Origin: JAAYAY01 sp964429355
GTDB taxonomy: Bacteria > Planctomycetota > Planctomycetia > Pirellulales > Thermoguttaceae
Assembly (NCBI GenBank): GCA_964429355.1
Contig: CAYSCH010000001.1
Location: 1-64,000 of the forward strand
Direction: 5' to 3'
DNA length: 64,000 bases
The notes beneath the pieces were generated by a model that worked only from the letters and a program-made list of their open reading frames with translations, was not told the DNA's origin and made no database searches. Below are positions 19,810-29,318 of this stretch, in pieces. The position numbers and the translations under genes were made by a program. The first letter of the stretch is position 1; every line of letters begins with the position of its first letter.

Positions 19810-21282
19810 ATGGCACGCGAGAACCAGGGATTACAGATCGGGTTGATCGTCTTTGTGATGTTCACGATCATCCTGGGCGTTACGACCTTCATGTTCTCGA
19901 AGGAGTACGGAAAGCAGAAGGCGGCGGCGGCCGATTCGGAGAAGAAGGCATCCGAGGCGAACTCGGCCTTGTCGCAGTCCGAGTCGGAGAACATGCGTCT
20001 GAAGGTCCTTGTGGGGCATGCGGAAACGGCCACGTTGCAGGCAGTTGACGAGCAGTTCAATACGGACATGGCCACGTTTGCCAAGAACCTGAACAACGCC
20101 GACCCAAACTACCGGATCGTGTGCAAGTGGTTGTTTGAGGAGGTGCAGCGAAAGAACGACGAACTCTCGGACGTGAAGGTGACCCTCCAGCAGGTGAAGG
20201 ACCAGAACTCCTCTCTGGAAGCTGCCAAGGAGACGCAAATCAAGCAGTTGTCGGACCGGGCGAAGAAAGCCGAAGACGAGTTGGCCTCCCTGAGCGCAGC
20301 GTTCCAGCAGGCCCAGGCGACTCTGTCGACCACGAACACAAACCTGCAAGCGGCCAACGCCAAGGCGGTGAAGGAGAAGCAGGCGGTTGCTACTCAGGCG
20401 ACTGCGGAAAAGGCGGGCTTTGAGAAGGAAATCAAGAACCTGAAAACGACCATCGGCTCCCTCTACGAGAAGATCGACCAGATGGACCCGATTGTGGTCG
20501 ATCATCCGGACGGCTTGATCACGTACGCAGGCCGGGGAAATACGGTTTCGATCAATCTGGGCCGAGCGGACGGGCTGGAGCGGTTGACGAACTTCGCCGT
20601 TTTTGCGAGGGACATGACGGATGTGACGACGGCGGGCCGGAAGGGAGCGATCGAGGTCATCGACCTGGACGATCACAGCGCGGTGGCCCAGATTGTCGAC
20701 GAGGACGTGAGCAATCCGATTCTGGCGGGCGACAAGATCTTCACGCCCCTGTGGAGCCCGGGGGAGCGACAGCATTTCGCCTTGACCGACGGCATGGACC
20801 TCAACGACGACAAACGGAGCGATGTGGACGAGCTGCGTAACCTGATTACATCCAACGGTGGTATCGTGGACTTCTGGCTGGACGACGCGGGCAAGAAGTA
20901 CGGGGAGATCACGATGAACACGACTTTCCTCGTGGAAGGTGCGGCTCCGGACGACGGAAGCACGATGGAGCGTCTCAACGCCCGGAAGTGGATTCTCGAC
21001 GAAGCCAAGAAGTTCAATCTCCGCAAGATTTCCCTTGAGGAAATGCTCAACCGGATGGGGTACCAACGCAAGGTGCACGTGGTGCGTTACGATTCCAAGG
21101 CCAATCCGGCCGATTTTCGGCCGAAGCCGCCGGAGGGAGTTCCGCGGGTCTCGTCGGGTCGGGTAAGCGGCCTCTTCGAAGATCGTACCCCGGTGAAGCG
21201 TGTAACCCCAGTGACGCCCGAGGCACCGGAAAAGCCTGCAACAACGGCCCCAGCGAAGCCCACAGTCGACAACGCTTATTGA
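19810..21282 (+). CDS. Membrane-anchored coiled-coil protein, function unknown
   Basis: 490 aa. One N-terminal membrane segment (residues about 7-30, GLIVFVMFTIILGVTTFMF) is followed by a long Ala/Lys/Glu/Gln-rich coiled coil (about 35-225). A C-terminal globular region (about 230-440) starts with ITYAGRGNTVSINLGRADGL and continues as a folded domain. The Pro-rich tail (VTPEAPEKPATTAP) may be flexible. The topology suggests a cytoplasmic or periplasmic scaffold; I do not recognise the family beyond its planctomycete flavour. The ATG at 19810 has GAGGAG eight bases upstream; the frame to 19747 lacks this. The 3' end overlaps the convergent gene by 7 bases. Confidence 0.85.
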   Translation: MARENQGLQIGLIVFVMFTIILGVTTFMFSKEYGKQKAAAADSEKKASEANSALSQSESENMRLKVLVGHAETATLQAVDEQFNTDMATFAKNLNNADPNYRIVCKWLFEEVQRKNDELSDVKVTLQQVKDQNSSLEAAKETQIKQLSDRAKKAEDELASLSAAFQQAQATLSTTNTNLQAANAKAVKEKQAVATQATAEKAGFEKEIKNLKTTIGSLYEKIDQMDPIVVDHPDGLITYAGRGNTVSINLGRADGLERLTNFAVFARDMTDVTTAGRKGAIEVIDLDDHSAVAQIVDEDVSNPILAGDKIFTPLWSPGERQHFALTDGMDLNDDKRSDVDELRNLITSNGGIVDFWLDDAGKKYGEITMNTTFLVEGAAPDDGSTMERLNARKWILDEAKKFNLRKISLEEMLNRMGYQRKVHVVRYDSKANPADFRPKPPEGVPRVSSGRVSGLFEDRTPVKRVTPVTPEAPEKPATTAPAKPTVDNAY

Positions 21283-22028
21283 CGACGCTGGTCGGTGTTG
21301 GTGATTTCCCAGTCGTTACTCAGCCAGGGGTAAAGATCGAGCACGGGAGCCTTGGCGGCGGGAAATTCGGCGGTGAGTGAGGGACTCTGGTCGGGGCTGG
21401 CGGGAGCTGGATCTTCTGGGGGCTCGCGCTTTGGCACGAGATGTTCCTGGAGGCTGAAGGCCCGGATGGCTCCGAGGACATCGGCCAGCTCACCCGTCGG
21501 CGCAAGGGGGAATGCCGGTTCGGAAGGCAGAGGTGGGATGTCAACCTCCTTCTTCTGACGGCTGAGAGGCGGTTGTTGATCGGCCAGGGGTTCCTTGGTG
21601 TCATCGCCGACGCGGTCGATTCCGAAGAAGACGGTTCGCCTGAAAGCCTTGAGCCGCAACAAGGCCTGCGGGGCCAGTTGGCCCATGAGCTGAGGCGAGG
21701 TCAGGCGCGGATCCAGGAACAGAAGTGCCGGTTCTACGACCCCTTTGCTTCGAGCGATTCGCCAGAGGAGCCAGCGGTCGGCCCAGGGGATGTTGTGGGC
21801 CTTGGCGAGGGTCCAGAAGAGGCCAATCGAGCTGTTGCTATTGGCGCGGCGTTCGGAGGACCTTGCCATCAGCCAGAGGAGGGCGAATGCAACGGCCAGT
21901 CCGGCAATGACAAACACGAGGTCACTGGAATCGAACTGGTCGCGGTTTCTCCGGAACCCGCCGGAAAAGGATTCGAGGCGGGCATCGGACTGAGCGATCA
22001 GGATGGTCAGTGCAGGATGATACAACAT
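21276..22028 (-). CDS. Hypothetical single-pass membrane protein
   Basis: 250 aa. A membrane segment at about residues 37-55 (LVFVIAGLAVAFALLWLMA) is followed by a conserved-looking helical domain (LFWTLAKAHNIPWADRWLLW ... EPALLFLDPRL), then a Pro-rich, low-complexity tail. No family recognised. It follows the HEAT-repeat gene by 15 bases on the same strand, so the two are probably co-transcribed. Confidence 0.75.
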   Translation of the reverse strand: MLYHPALTILIAQSDARLESFSGGFRRNRDQFDSSDLVFVIAGLAVAFALLWLMARSSERRANSNSSIGLFWTLAKAHNIPWADRWLLWRIARSKGVVEPALLFLDPRLTSPQLMGQLAPQALLRLKAFRRTVFFGIDRVGDDTKEPLADQQPPLSRQKKEVDIPPLPSEPAFPLAPTGELADVLGAIRAFSLQEHLVPKREPPEDPAPASPDQSPSLTAEFPAAKAPVLDLYPWLSNDWEITNTDQRRQ

Positions 22029-22043
22029 CAGGCCGCATGTCTC

Positions 22044-23651
22044 CTAGCGGGGGGGACTTTCCCAGATATCCTGCCATTGGCTCATGAGGTTCCGTTCGTG
22101 GAGGCTGCGTTTGGCGGTCTCTCGGATGCGCTCGCTGGGGTCGCGTAGCGCCTCCTGGAGGAGTCTCTCCGACCGAGGCGAGGTGGCTCGCGAGAGGGCA
22201 CCGATGGCCTGAAGGCGCACGATCAGGTCGTCGTCCTGGAGCAAGTCGACGATTTCGTCGCCTACCTCGTCGACCAGGTTGAGGCAGATGGCGACTTCGA
22301 TTCCCCGGAGTCGTCTCGCCCGGCTGGTCGCGGACAATTCCTGGCGAAGCAGGGGCACGGTGAAGGGGTCGATGTTCTTGACCATCTCGCCGGTCGAGCG
22401 GCGGACTTCTTCGTCGAGGATACCGTAGGCGCCCAGAAAACGTTCGAAGCTGAACTCGCCGAGATTCTCCTGGACAGCTTCACGGACGACCTGATGGGGG
22501 CTCCTGGCCAAGGCAACCAGCTTGGGCATGGCGCCGGCGACGCCTCGTTGCCGCAGGTGTCGAACGATGTTGGCCTGGACGCAGGGATCCGGATCGTCGA
22601 GGACTTGCAGCGCCAGTTCGTTGGCGTCCTTGCCGTTGAATTGTTCGAGGGCCTCGGCGGCGGTCCGGCGGACCAGGACGCCGCCGTGCTTCAGCAGGTG
22701 GCGGATCAGGAGGAACTGTTGGTCCCGGGGAGTTTTTGTGAGCAGGGCGAGCTTCAAGGCGGCACACTGTTCTTCGTCGGTGAAACGGTCAATCGACCAG
22801 GCGTCACCCTGAAGCCACGCCAGTGAGCGAATGCGTTTGAGGTTCTTCCGTACAGCGGGTGTCGGACTGGCAACCGTCTTGTGGAAGAGCAGCCGGAGAA
22901 ATGCCGGATCCACCCGCCGGGCGACGGCAGTGATTACGGCAACGGGAGCCTTGGGATCCTCGAGGAGGTCGAGGATCAGACGCATGGTTGCCGGGTGAGG
23001 ATTGCCGATGAGTTGTTCGAGCAGGAGCGATGATGCAGGATTTCCGGACGAATTGAGCGTTTGGATCAAGGTGACATTCGACGCGGGCGCAAGGAGGACA
23101 AAGGCCTCGACCAGCTCGCGACGATCGTGGCGAGTGAAGGTGCGAATGGGCCGCTCCAGGGCGCGCACGGCATTTTCGCGGACCATCGCAGGATCGCGAC
23201 GCCGTGTCAGCATTTCGTCGTCGTCGAGATGGCCGGCAAGGCAGCGGACGAGGTCCATGAGTGTTGCCGCGATTTCGTCGCTATCGGGATCCTGATGGTT
23301 CGCCAGGACGCTCACCAAGGCCGGGATGATGTCGACTTCGTTGAGGAGAAGAGCAGCTCGGCAGGCGCTGCGTCGCAGGGGGTCCGAGGCATCGACGATT
23401 GCATCGCGAAGAGTGCCGGTCATGCGGGTTGCGCGGGTGCGAAAGAACGCCATGCCCTTGTCGTCGAGCTGATCGATTCGGGCGAGAACTTCCCGTTTTC
23501 CGCCACTGCTCCGGCGCGCGATGAGGCTTTCCAGGGCCTGGCGACGAATCGGTTCCAGAGGCGAGTCGAGCACCGCCGTCAGAGCGCGCACCGCCGCCTC
23601 GTTGTGTGTTTGAGTGAGCACCTGAAATGTGGTAGTCAGCCCCTCGCTCAC
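22044..23651 (-). CDS. HEAT-repeat protein
   Basis: 535 aa made of alpha-helical repeats of about 30-40 residues with the HEAT pattern (for example SPLEPIRRQALESLIARR, VLVRRTAAEALEQF, DLIVRLQAIGALSRA, DPSERIRETAKRSL). No signal peptide or catalytic motif; probably a cytoplasmic scaffold for protein-protein contacts. The start is GTG at 23651 with AGAGG eight bases upstream. Co-directional with the small membrane protein downstream; partner unknown. Confidence 0.85.
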   Translation of the reverse strand: MSEGLTTTFQVLTQTHNEAAVRALTAVLDSPLEPIRRQALESLIARRSSGGKREVLARIDQLDDKGMAFFRTRATRMTGTLRDAIVDASDPLRRSACRAALLLNEVDIIPALVSVLANHQDPDSDEIAATLMDLVRCLAGHLDDDEMLTRRRDPAMVRENAVRALERPIRTFTRHDRRELVEAFVLLAPASNVTLIQTLNSSGNPASSLLLEQLIGNPHPATMRLILDLLEDPKAPVAVITAVARRVDPAFLRLLFHKTVASPTPAVRKNLKRIRSLAWLQGDAWSIDRFTDEEQCAALKLALLTKTPRDQQFLLIRHLLKHGGVLVRRTAAEALEQFNGKDANELALQVLDDPDPCVQANIVRHLRQRGVAGAMPKLVALARSPHQVVREAVQENLGEFSFERFLGAYGILDEEVRRSTGEMVKNIDPFTVPLLRQELSATSRARRLRGIEVAICLNLVDEVGDEIVDLLQDDDLIVRLQAIGALSRATSPRSERLLQEALRDPSERIRETAKRSLHERNLMSQWQDIWESPPR

Positions 23652-23891
23652 GGCGCAGACCTCTCACGGCCGAACGGTTTTCCTCCTCCCTAGATCGACA
23701 GAAGGTAGCCCGAAACTTCTTGATTAACCGCTAACGTCTGCGGAATCCCCCCATATTCCGGTGCCTGGAAGGAGATCAGATTGTTCGACGGCGAAGAATA
23801 GGGAAAGCAGGCAGGCAAAGGCCTGGAGATAGGGCAATCTGGCGGGACAACCGCACGGGGAGGCAGGCAGCAGGGCATCGGGGCCGCTGGA

Positions 23892-24716
23892 TCAATCCGT
23901 TTCGTCCAGGCGGAGCGGCTTGATGTCGAACTTGGGATTCTGGCCAAGGTAGCGGGCGGGGTTGTTGTGGAAGATTTCGAGCGATTCCTGGGTGGAATGG
24001 CCGCGCCGACGAAATTCCAGGATGCACTCCTGGAGGAGAAACGGATCGCTGGGCCCCCAGTCGGCGGAGGAATTGACCAGGAGCCGCTCGGGACCGTACT
24101 TTTCGATCATATCGACCGCCCGTCGGGGCGAGCACTTGGTGATGGGATAGAGGGTAAAGCCGAACCAGTAGCCCCGGTTGCGGACGGCCTCGATCGTGTG
24201 TTCTTCCACGTGGTCGATCCAGACCTTGCCAGGGTTGATGGGCATCCCCTCGAGGATCTCCAGGATCCGTTTCGTACCGAACAGTTTGTCGTCGAGGTGT
24301 GGGGTGTGGATCAGCAGGAGCTGGTCATGATCGATCGCCAATTGAACCTGGGCCACCATGATGTCGCACTCATTCCGAGTTGACTTATGGAGGCCCGTTT
24401 CTCCCACGCCCAAGACATTTGGTTTCTTGAAGAACTCGGGCATGTGTTCGAGCACGACGCGGCTGAGTTCGGGGTGATCTGCTTCCTTCGGATTGACCGC
24501 GACCCAGCAGAAATGGCGAATGCCGTAATTGGCAGCCCGGGTGGGTTCGAACTCGCTGATCTGGCGGAAGTAGTCGATGAAGGTTTCCGGGTAGCGGCGA
24601 TCGAAGCCGGCCCAGAACGCGGGTTCACAGACGGCGACCACGCCCGACATGGCCATGCGTTCGTAATCCTGCGCGGTTCGGGCAATCGCGTGGTAGTGGG
24701 GTTGGATGATGTGCAT
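23892..24716 (-). CDS. TatD-family metal-dependent hydrolase, EboB-like
   Basis: 274-aa TIM-barrel hydrolase. Metal-site candidates: H-x-H at the N-terminus (QPHYHAI), GVGETGLH (Glu ligand), LIHTPH and WIDHVEE, with a later Asp (SSADWGPSD). Phrases such as AVCEPAFWAGF, YGIRHFCWVAVNPKEA and NSSADWG are, from memory, characteristic of the TatD-like proteins in ebo clusters (metabolite export), but eboC/D/E are not in this window. Starts at ATG 24716, 14 bases after a small upstream gene. Confidence 0.78.
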   Translation of the reverse strand: MHIIQPHYHAIARTAQDYERMAMSGVVAVCEPAFWAGFDRRYPETFIDYFRQISEFEPTRAANYGIRHFCWVAVNPKEADHPELSRVVLEHMPEFFKKPNVLGVGETGLHKSTRNECDIMVAQVQLAIDHDQLLLIHTPHLDDKLFGTKRILEILEGMPINPGKVWIDHVEEHTIEAVRNRGYWFGFTLYPITKCSPRRAVDMIEKYGPERLLVNSSADWGPSDPFLLQECILEFRRRGHSTQESLEIFHNNPARYLGQNPKFDIKPLRLDETD

Positions 24717-24730
24717 AGCAGTGCAGAGGG

Positions 24731-24970
24731 CTACTCCGCCGGGTCGGAAAACAGCCGCAACACGCGGTTGGCACGATCGGGCATGGCCTGACGGTCGGCG
24801 AGCATGTCGAGCGTCGTGCGAAGGCGATGGAGCCTCGCATCGTCAGCAACGGCAATGTCGGCAGAGCGTTGGACGGCCAAGTCAAGGCGATCGAGTGTGG
24901 CGGCGACTTCGAGCAATTGGCAACGTGTTTCCAGGTAGTAGCGATCCAGGACCTCGGAGGCCGAAAGCAT
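24731..24970 (-). CDS. Small conserved-looking protein upstream of the TatD hydrolase
   Basis: 79 aa, helical, no Cys and no signal: MLSASEVLDRYYLETRCQ-type start, Asp/Arg/Leu-rich throughout, ending RANRVLRLFSDP. ATG at 24970, with a GGGAGAA-type ribosome site upstream. The 14-base spacing to the hydrolase implies an operon. Family not recognised; possibly a helper of the hydrolase. Confidence 0.65.
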   Translation of the reverse strand: MLSASEVLDRYYLETRCQLLEVAATLDRLDLAVQRSADIAVADDARLHRLRTTLDMLADRQAMPDRANRVLRLFSDPAE

Positions 24971-25142
24971 GGCGTTCTCCCAAACTCAGAGTTTCTTCAA
25001 GCAAAGAGGCTCCAAGACGGCCTCACAAAAGGTACGAGATTCCCATGGGCATGGATGTGCACGTGCGGTGGTTCTGTTGCGACTCCAAGATTATTATCGC
25101 GGCTGTGGGCCGGCGGGGAAAGTGTGGGGCAGGCCCGGTACG

Positions 25143-27044
25143 TCAATTGACGGCGGGCGTGATTGTGAATGTGACCCGAGCGGAGGTAACGGGGCGGTCG
25201 AGCTTGACTGCCAGGCGGACCGGCACTCGATCATGGGAAAGGTCCTCGTGGATTTCGGTGTCTTCGATCGCGAAATCGGCACCGTGGGCATCAATCGCCA
25301 CATCGAGGACCGCCTTGCCGCTGCCGATGCGAAGCCGCTGCCCATCGACGGTCCATTTGGAAAGGGTGATCAGAGCCGTTTCGAAGGGGGTTTCCTGCTG
25401 GACTTCCACCTCGTCGGTGACGGTGAGCGAGCCCTTGCCGGCGCGGGAGAAGATGAAGGTCCGTTCCAGCTTCTTCAAACCCTCAACCGGGTAAGCGGCA
25501 CCAATATCCAGCACGAGTGTGTCGGCCTGGTCGCCGAAATCGGTCCTGAGAACTTTTGCTGCCGCAGCGCGCCCGGTCTTCTGGAGAGTCTCGCCGAATC
25601 GGGGCACGGGGTGGCCAAAGCTGTTGAGAACACCGCTTGCATAGCGATCGCTGCTGAAAGTCCGAGCGGTGTAGACTTCTCCTCCCGGGTCCAGGATCGG
25701 CGTCTCGCCGGCCAGGGCGACGACATAGGAGCCAATGTCGTTGTGGTTGTGGTGCTCAGCGTTGTGGCCACCCTTGAGGGCGACTCCCAGGCCGGTTTGG
25801 GGATCGTTGGGCCGACAGATGAGGATCCCCGCTTCGGAAAACCAGTTCCGCAGCTCTCGGTGCATGCCGGTGGCAACCGGCGGCACGGCCGTTGCGGAAT
25901 TGTCGAACCCGTTGAGCCCGAGTTCGAAGAGGCTGCTCGAAGGACCGCCGGCCAGGCCGATCCCCTTCGCCTCCACGTCGCTCATACCGAGTTGATACCG
26001 GCGGCTCAAGAGCGCCATCATGCGGGTGTCGGGACGACTGCCGATAGCACAGTCGGCAAATGAAGGGTAAATACCGGGAACAATTTCCATTCGCGGTCCG
26101 AACAGGGCGACTTCCCTGATCAGCGGATCGATGAACAGATCGACCTTGCCTCCGGTCGCCTGGATCAGCGTTTCGGCAAGCAAGGTGAAATTGCCGAAGC
26201 CATAGTTCCAGTAGCCCATGCCTTCGGAGCAGTAGCCGTCGGCGGTGAAGCCCTTCTTGAAATATTGGATGTAGTGCTCCGCGGCGGCGACGAAGAAGGC
26301 GCGGCGCTGGACCGAAGGTTCCATGGCCAGTGCCGTTCCGGTGACGCCGGCGAGGCAGACGGCGTTCCAGTTGTTGGTGCCGGTGGCCCACCACATCGTG
26401 GGTTTTCCGGTCTTCACAAAGCTTTCCATCGAACCGATCGTGCGGCGTTCCAACTCCCTCTGAATCAACTCGCGAATCTCGCGACTCAGCCTGGTACCGA
26501 GCCAGTAGTGAGCCGTTGCCAGGTTCCACGAGACGTCGGCCACGGCCAGATCCACTTCCAGGGTCTCGCCCTTGAAGTTGGCCAATTCACGGTCGTGGGC
26601 CGGCATCACCCAGGTCTTCTCGGAACAGATTTCGCGGATCGATTGTTCGATATCGGGGAGGAATCGGCCCTTGTTTTCGATGCACTCGGCCAGTACGAAG
26701 GCGGGAAGCCGGCCATGGCGCTGGCCGAGCACCCGCTGACATCGGGTGCGATTGCCGGTGCGGGAGAAATCGAGAAACAGGTCGTCGGTAAGTTCCGGAG
26801 CGGGCTTCTCCCTCAGTTGCTCCGCAGCGCCGACCGCGTTGGAGAACAAGGAAACCTCGGCCACGCGTTGCCAGGGCGCCCGGTCGTCGATCGTGGGGCC
26901 CACCCCCTGCGGCTTTTCCGGCAGCCACCGAGTGATTTCGGCAATTCGGTTGGAATCGAGCTGTTCCGCGGAACTTGCGGCTGGAAGAAGACTCGCCAGC
27001 AGGGTCAGCAGTGCAGCCGGGATGAGGCTCGTTTGTCGGGGCAT
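25143..27044 (-). CDS. Secreted heparinase II/III-family polysaccharide lyase
   Basis: 633 aa with a signal peptide (PRQTSLIPAALLTLLASLL, cut near ASSA). An alpha-helical toroid domain (about 30-340, with WWATGTNNWNAVC) is followed by a beta domain carrying HNHNDIGSYVVALAG and ILDPGGEVYTARTFSSDRY, typical of heparinase II/III-like lyases that depolymerise uronic-acid polysaccharides by beta-elimination. The ATG at 27044 has GGAG at ideal spacing; the in-frame ATG two codons earlier overlaps that site and the frame to 27218 lacks support. Substrate not predictable. Confidence 0.85.
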   Translation of the reverse strand: MPRQTSLIPAALLTLLASLLPAASSAEQLDSNRIAEITRWLPEKPQGVGPTIDDRAPWQRVAEVSLFSNAVGAAEQLREKPAPELTDDLFLDFSRTGNRTRCQRVLGQRHGRLPAFVLAECIENKGRFLPDIEQSIREICSEKTWVMPAHDRELANFKGETLEVDLAVADVSWNLATAHYWLGTRLSREIRELIQRELERRTIGSMESFVKTGKPTMWWATGTNNWNAVCLAGVTGTALAMEPSVQRRAFFVAAAEHYIQYFKKGFTADGYCSEGMGYWNYGFGNFTLLAETLIQATGGKVDLFIDPLIREVALFGPRMEIVPGIYPSFADCAIGSRPDTRMMALLSRRYQLGMSDVEAKGIGLAGGPSSSLFELGLNGFDNSATAVPPVATGMHRELRNWFSEAGILICRPNDPQTGLGVALKGGHNAEHHNHNDIGSYVVALAGETPILDPGGEVYTARTFSSDRYASGVLNSFGHPVPRFGETLQKTGRAAAAKVLRTDFGDQADTLVLDIGAAYPVEGLKKLERTFIFSRAGKGSLTVTDEVEVQQETPFETALITLSKWTVDGQRLRIGSGKAVLDVAIDAHGADFAIEDTEIHEDLSHDRVPVRLAVKLDRPVTSARVTFTITPAVN

Positions 27045-27240
27045 GCGCATTCTCCGGGCAAGTGGGTGGGCATGAAGCGGGAAGCCACGTTGCGGCTGGG
27101 CGTCTGGAGGCCCGAGCGGCGTGGCCTGTGGTGGGACCTTCATTAGACTCCACGCATGCGGAGAATGCCATAGACACCGCGACGCCGGCAGCCGGGAGCG
27201 AGGCACGGTGGGTGACACCCGGCAGGTGCCAGGGACCGGT

Positions 27241-27795
27241 TCACTTGAACGCCTCCCTGTAGAAGGTAGTCAACCACCAGACACCGACGGGCGTCCAGCA
27301 GGCAGCCAGGAAGAACCCGTATCGTTCGGTCCAAGCGGTGGTCCGGGCGAAGAGTTTTCTTCCCAGACTCCCGGCGACAATCGCGGCAATCAGATACCAG
27401 AACGAGACGAGCGGCATCATATAATGAAGGCATGTGAACGGGATTCCATCCTTCGATTGGAGATGATCCGCGAAGATGGGAGGAAGCATGAGCAGCGATC
27501 CCAGGCCCATTGTAACCGCATACAATCCTCCCGGGCCAATCGCCGGGCCGTTGCGCAGGCGCTGTCCCACAATGAACAGCGGAGCAGGCAGGGCGAGCCC
27601 GACGAGCACAGCATTGTAATAGACGATGAAGTGGTCGAGACTGAGTTCCGTCCAAGGGCCGTCTTCTTCCGATGATACGAACACACCCAATCCCACGGCC
27701 ACTCCAGCCGTCAAGAGCAGGAACCGGCCGATCGTGAGCGTATCGCGACGCGAATGCTCGATTTCGTCCTTGGCAGATTCCGGTTCAGAGGTCAT
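27241..27795 (-). CDS. Hypothetical multi-pass membrane protein
   Basis: 184 aa with about four hydrophobic segments (LLLTAGVAVGLGVFV, FIVYYNAVLVGLALPAPLFI, GLYAVTMGLGSLLMLPPIF, FWYLIAAIVAG) and a charged N-terminal tail. No catalytic motif and no family recognised. Start taken as ATG 27795, where the hydrophilic tail begins; sequence upstream in the same frame is Arg-rich and non-coding in appearance. It lies about 95 bases after the phosphodiesterase gene. Confidence 0.65.
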   Translation of the reverse strand: MTSEPESAKDEIEHSRRDTLTIGRFLLLTAGVAVGLGVFVSSEEDGPWTELSLDHFIVYYNAVLVGLALPAPLFIVGQRLRNGPAIGPGGLYAVTMGLGSLLMLPPIFADHLQSKDGIPFTCLHYMMPLVSFWYLIAAIVAGSLGRKLFARTTAWTERYGFFLAACWTPVGVWWLTTFYREAFK

Positions 27796-27890
27796 GACGA
27801 TGGCTTTCCGGCCAGTTGGCTCAGTCGGCGCCCGACTGCGGCGTGTGAACAGACCTTGACAATCACCTCGACTGAAATCCCGGCCCTTCC

Positions 27891-29243
27891 CTAGCCCTTC
27901 TTCTCGCTGCGACGGGGAGGGAATAAGCCGAACTGGCGCGCGACAACACCAAACACGTCCGTATCGCGCATCGCTGTGGGATGCGGGAAAACACCCGGCT
28001 CCGAGGAGAGGATGACGGTCCGCTGGGAATCGTCGTGAACCGGCGCGCCGTGCGATCCGCGAATCAACGAGGCATCGAGGGGGATCGACCTGGTGGCGGG
28101 ATCGAAATGAAGTTCGACCGGATCGTAGCCCGGTTTGCGATGGATGTCGACGGTACGGGCAAAGCCGGGTGCCCGTCGGTCGTCGAACCACCAGTAGTAG
28201 GCTTGCCAACTGTCGGGCCTGGAAACAAGCACCACCTCGCCACTGCGGGGGTGATCCAAGTCGTATTGCGCCAACTGGTCGCCGACGAGGATCTCGTCGA
28301 AACCCTGCTGGCCAGCGAAGAGATCGGCCACCCGGCGGACGGTCGCCGTGTCGCCGTTCTTGACGAAAACGTGCGAGAACTGGTGGTCAACCATCGCAAA
28401 GGCGGCACTCGCCTCCAGATCAAGATGCTCACCGTCGTCTTTTTCGTATACGGCCAGCAGACCGGCCTGGCGGAGGATGCGATTGGGATAGGCAACGTGT
28501 TCCACCGGTGTGATGGCGTATTCGCCGGCCACGAGCCAGAGTGGATCGCTGCGGCAGGAGTCTCGCAACCGTTCGAACAGGGAGCCGAGGAGCCGATCCA
28601 GTTCGGCCACAGCGTGGGCGGCTGCGGTGGAATCGGGGCCGGTTCTCTGGGCCGCGTAGTCGAGGTGGGGAAGGTAGATGTAGAAAAAGTTGGGATGCCA
28701 TTTCTTTGCGGCTACTAGCGCGGAATCGGCAATCCACTGGCTGGCTCCGATCCCTGCCATGGGTCCCCAGAAGTTCTGGAGGGGGAAATGGCCGAGGGCG
28801 TCGCGAAGCGATCCATACAACTCGTCGGGCCGCGTGTAGCACCAGAGCGACTCGCTGCCGTCGGGATTGTGGACGGGGGCAGGTGTGCAGACATAGTCGG
28901 CCGGGCAGTGTTTGCTGTGCAGGGGAAACCAGGCGGCCGACGTCCGTTTCCCGGACTCTTTCAACAGATCCCAGATCTGCGGCTGTTCGATGCAGTCGCT
29001 CGGCGAGGTCCACATTTCGACGGTCTGCTTCTCGCGCCAGTAGAATCCGTTGGCAATCACGCCGTGGTGGCGGGGCGTGCGCCCGGTTGTCATGGCAGCC
29101 TGGACGGGACAGGTCACGGCAGGGAAACTGGGCGTCAGGTCGGCAATTTCTCCGCCGGCTACGGCCGCCCGCAGGTTGTGCATGGCGGCCACGTCGCATT
29201 CGCGCAGGCCGGGAATCGACAGGAGGACCACGTGTTCACGCAT
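27891..29243 (-). CDS. Alkaline phosphatase-superfamily protein, nucleotide pyrophosphatase/phosphodiesterase type
   Basis: 450 aa, no signal peptide. The nucleophile segment PSFPAVTCPVQAAMTTG (Thr nucleophile), then HHGVIANG, LPHLDYAAQRTGPDS (metal-binding Asp/His) and VDHQFSHV place it in the type I phosphodiesterase / nucleotide pyrophosphatase family. The first metal-binding Asp, usually in an IDGLR motif, is replaced: here the N-terminus reads LLSIPGLRE. From memory such proteins also occur in ebo clusters (EboF-like), and a TatD-like hydrolase is 3 kb away. ATG at 29243. Confidence 0.8.
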   Translation of the reverse strand: MREHVVLLSIPGLRECDVAAMHNLRAAVAGGEIADLTPSFPAVTCPVQAAMTTGRTPRHHGVIANGFYWREKQTVEMWTSPSDCIEQPQIWDLLKESGKRTSAAWFPLHSKHCPADYVCTPAPVHNPDGSESLWCYTRPDELYGSLRDALGHFPLQNFWGPMAGIGASQWIADSALVAAKKWHPNFFYIYLPHLDYAAQRTGPDSTAAAHAVAELDRLLGSLFERLRDSCRSDPLWLVAGEYAITPVEHVAYPNRILRQAGLLAVYEKDDGEHLDLEASAAFAMVDHQFSHVFVKNGDTATVRRVADLFAGQQGFDEILVGDQLAQYDLDHPRSGEVVLVSRPDSWQAYYWWFDDRRAPGFARTVDIHRKPGYDPVELHFDPATRSIPLDASLIRGSHGAPVHDDSQRTVILSSEPGVFPHPTAMRDTDVFGVVARQFGLFPPRRSEKKG

Positions 29244-29318
29244 CAGCAGGTTCGTCTTTCTGCATCAGAGGCCGTGATGGGCCAGCCCGTTCGTGTTGTC
29301 GGGGAGGAACATGGGGTT

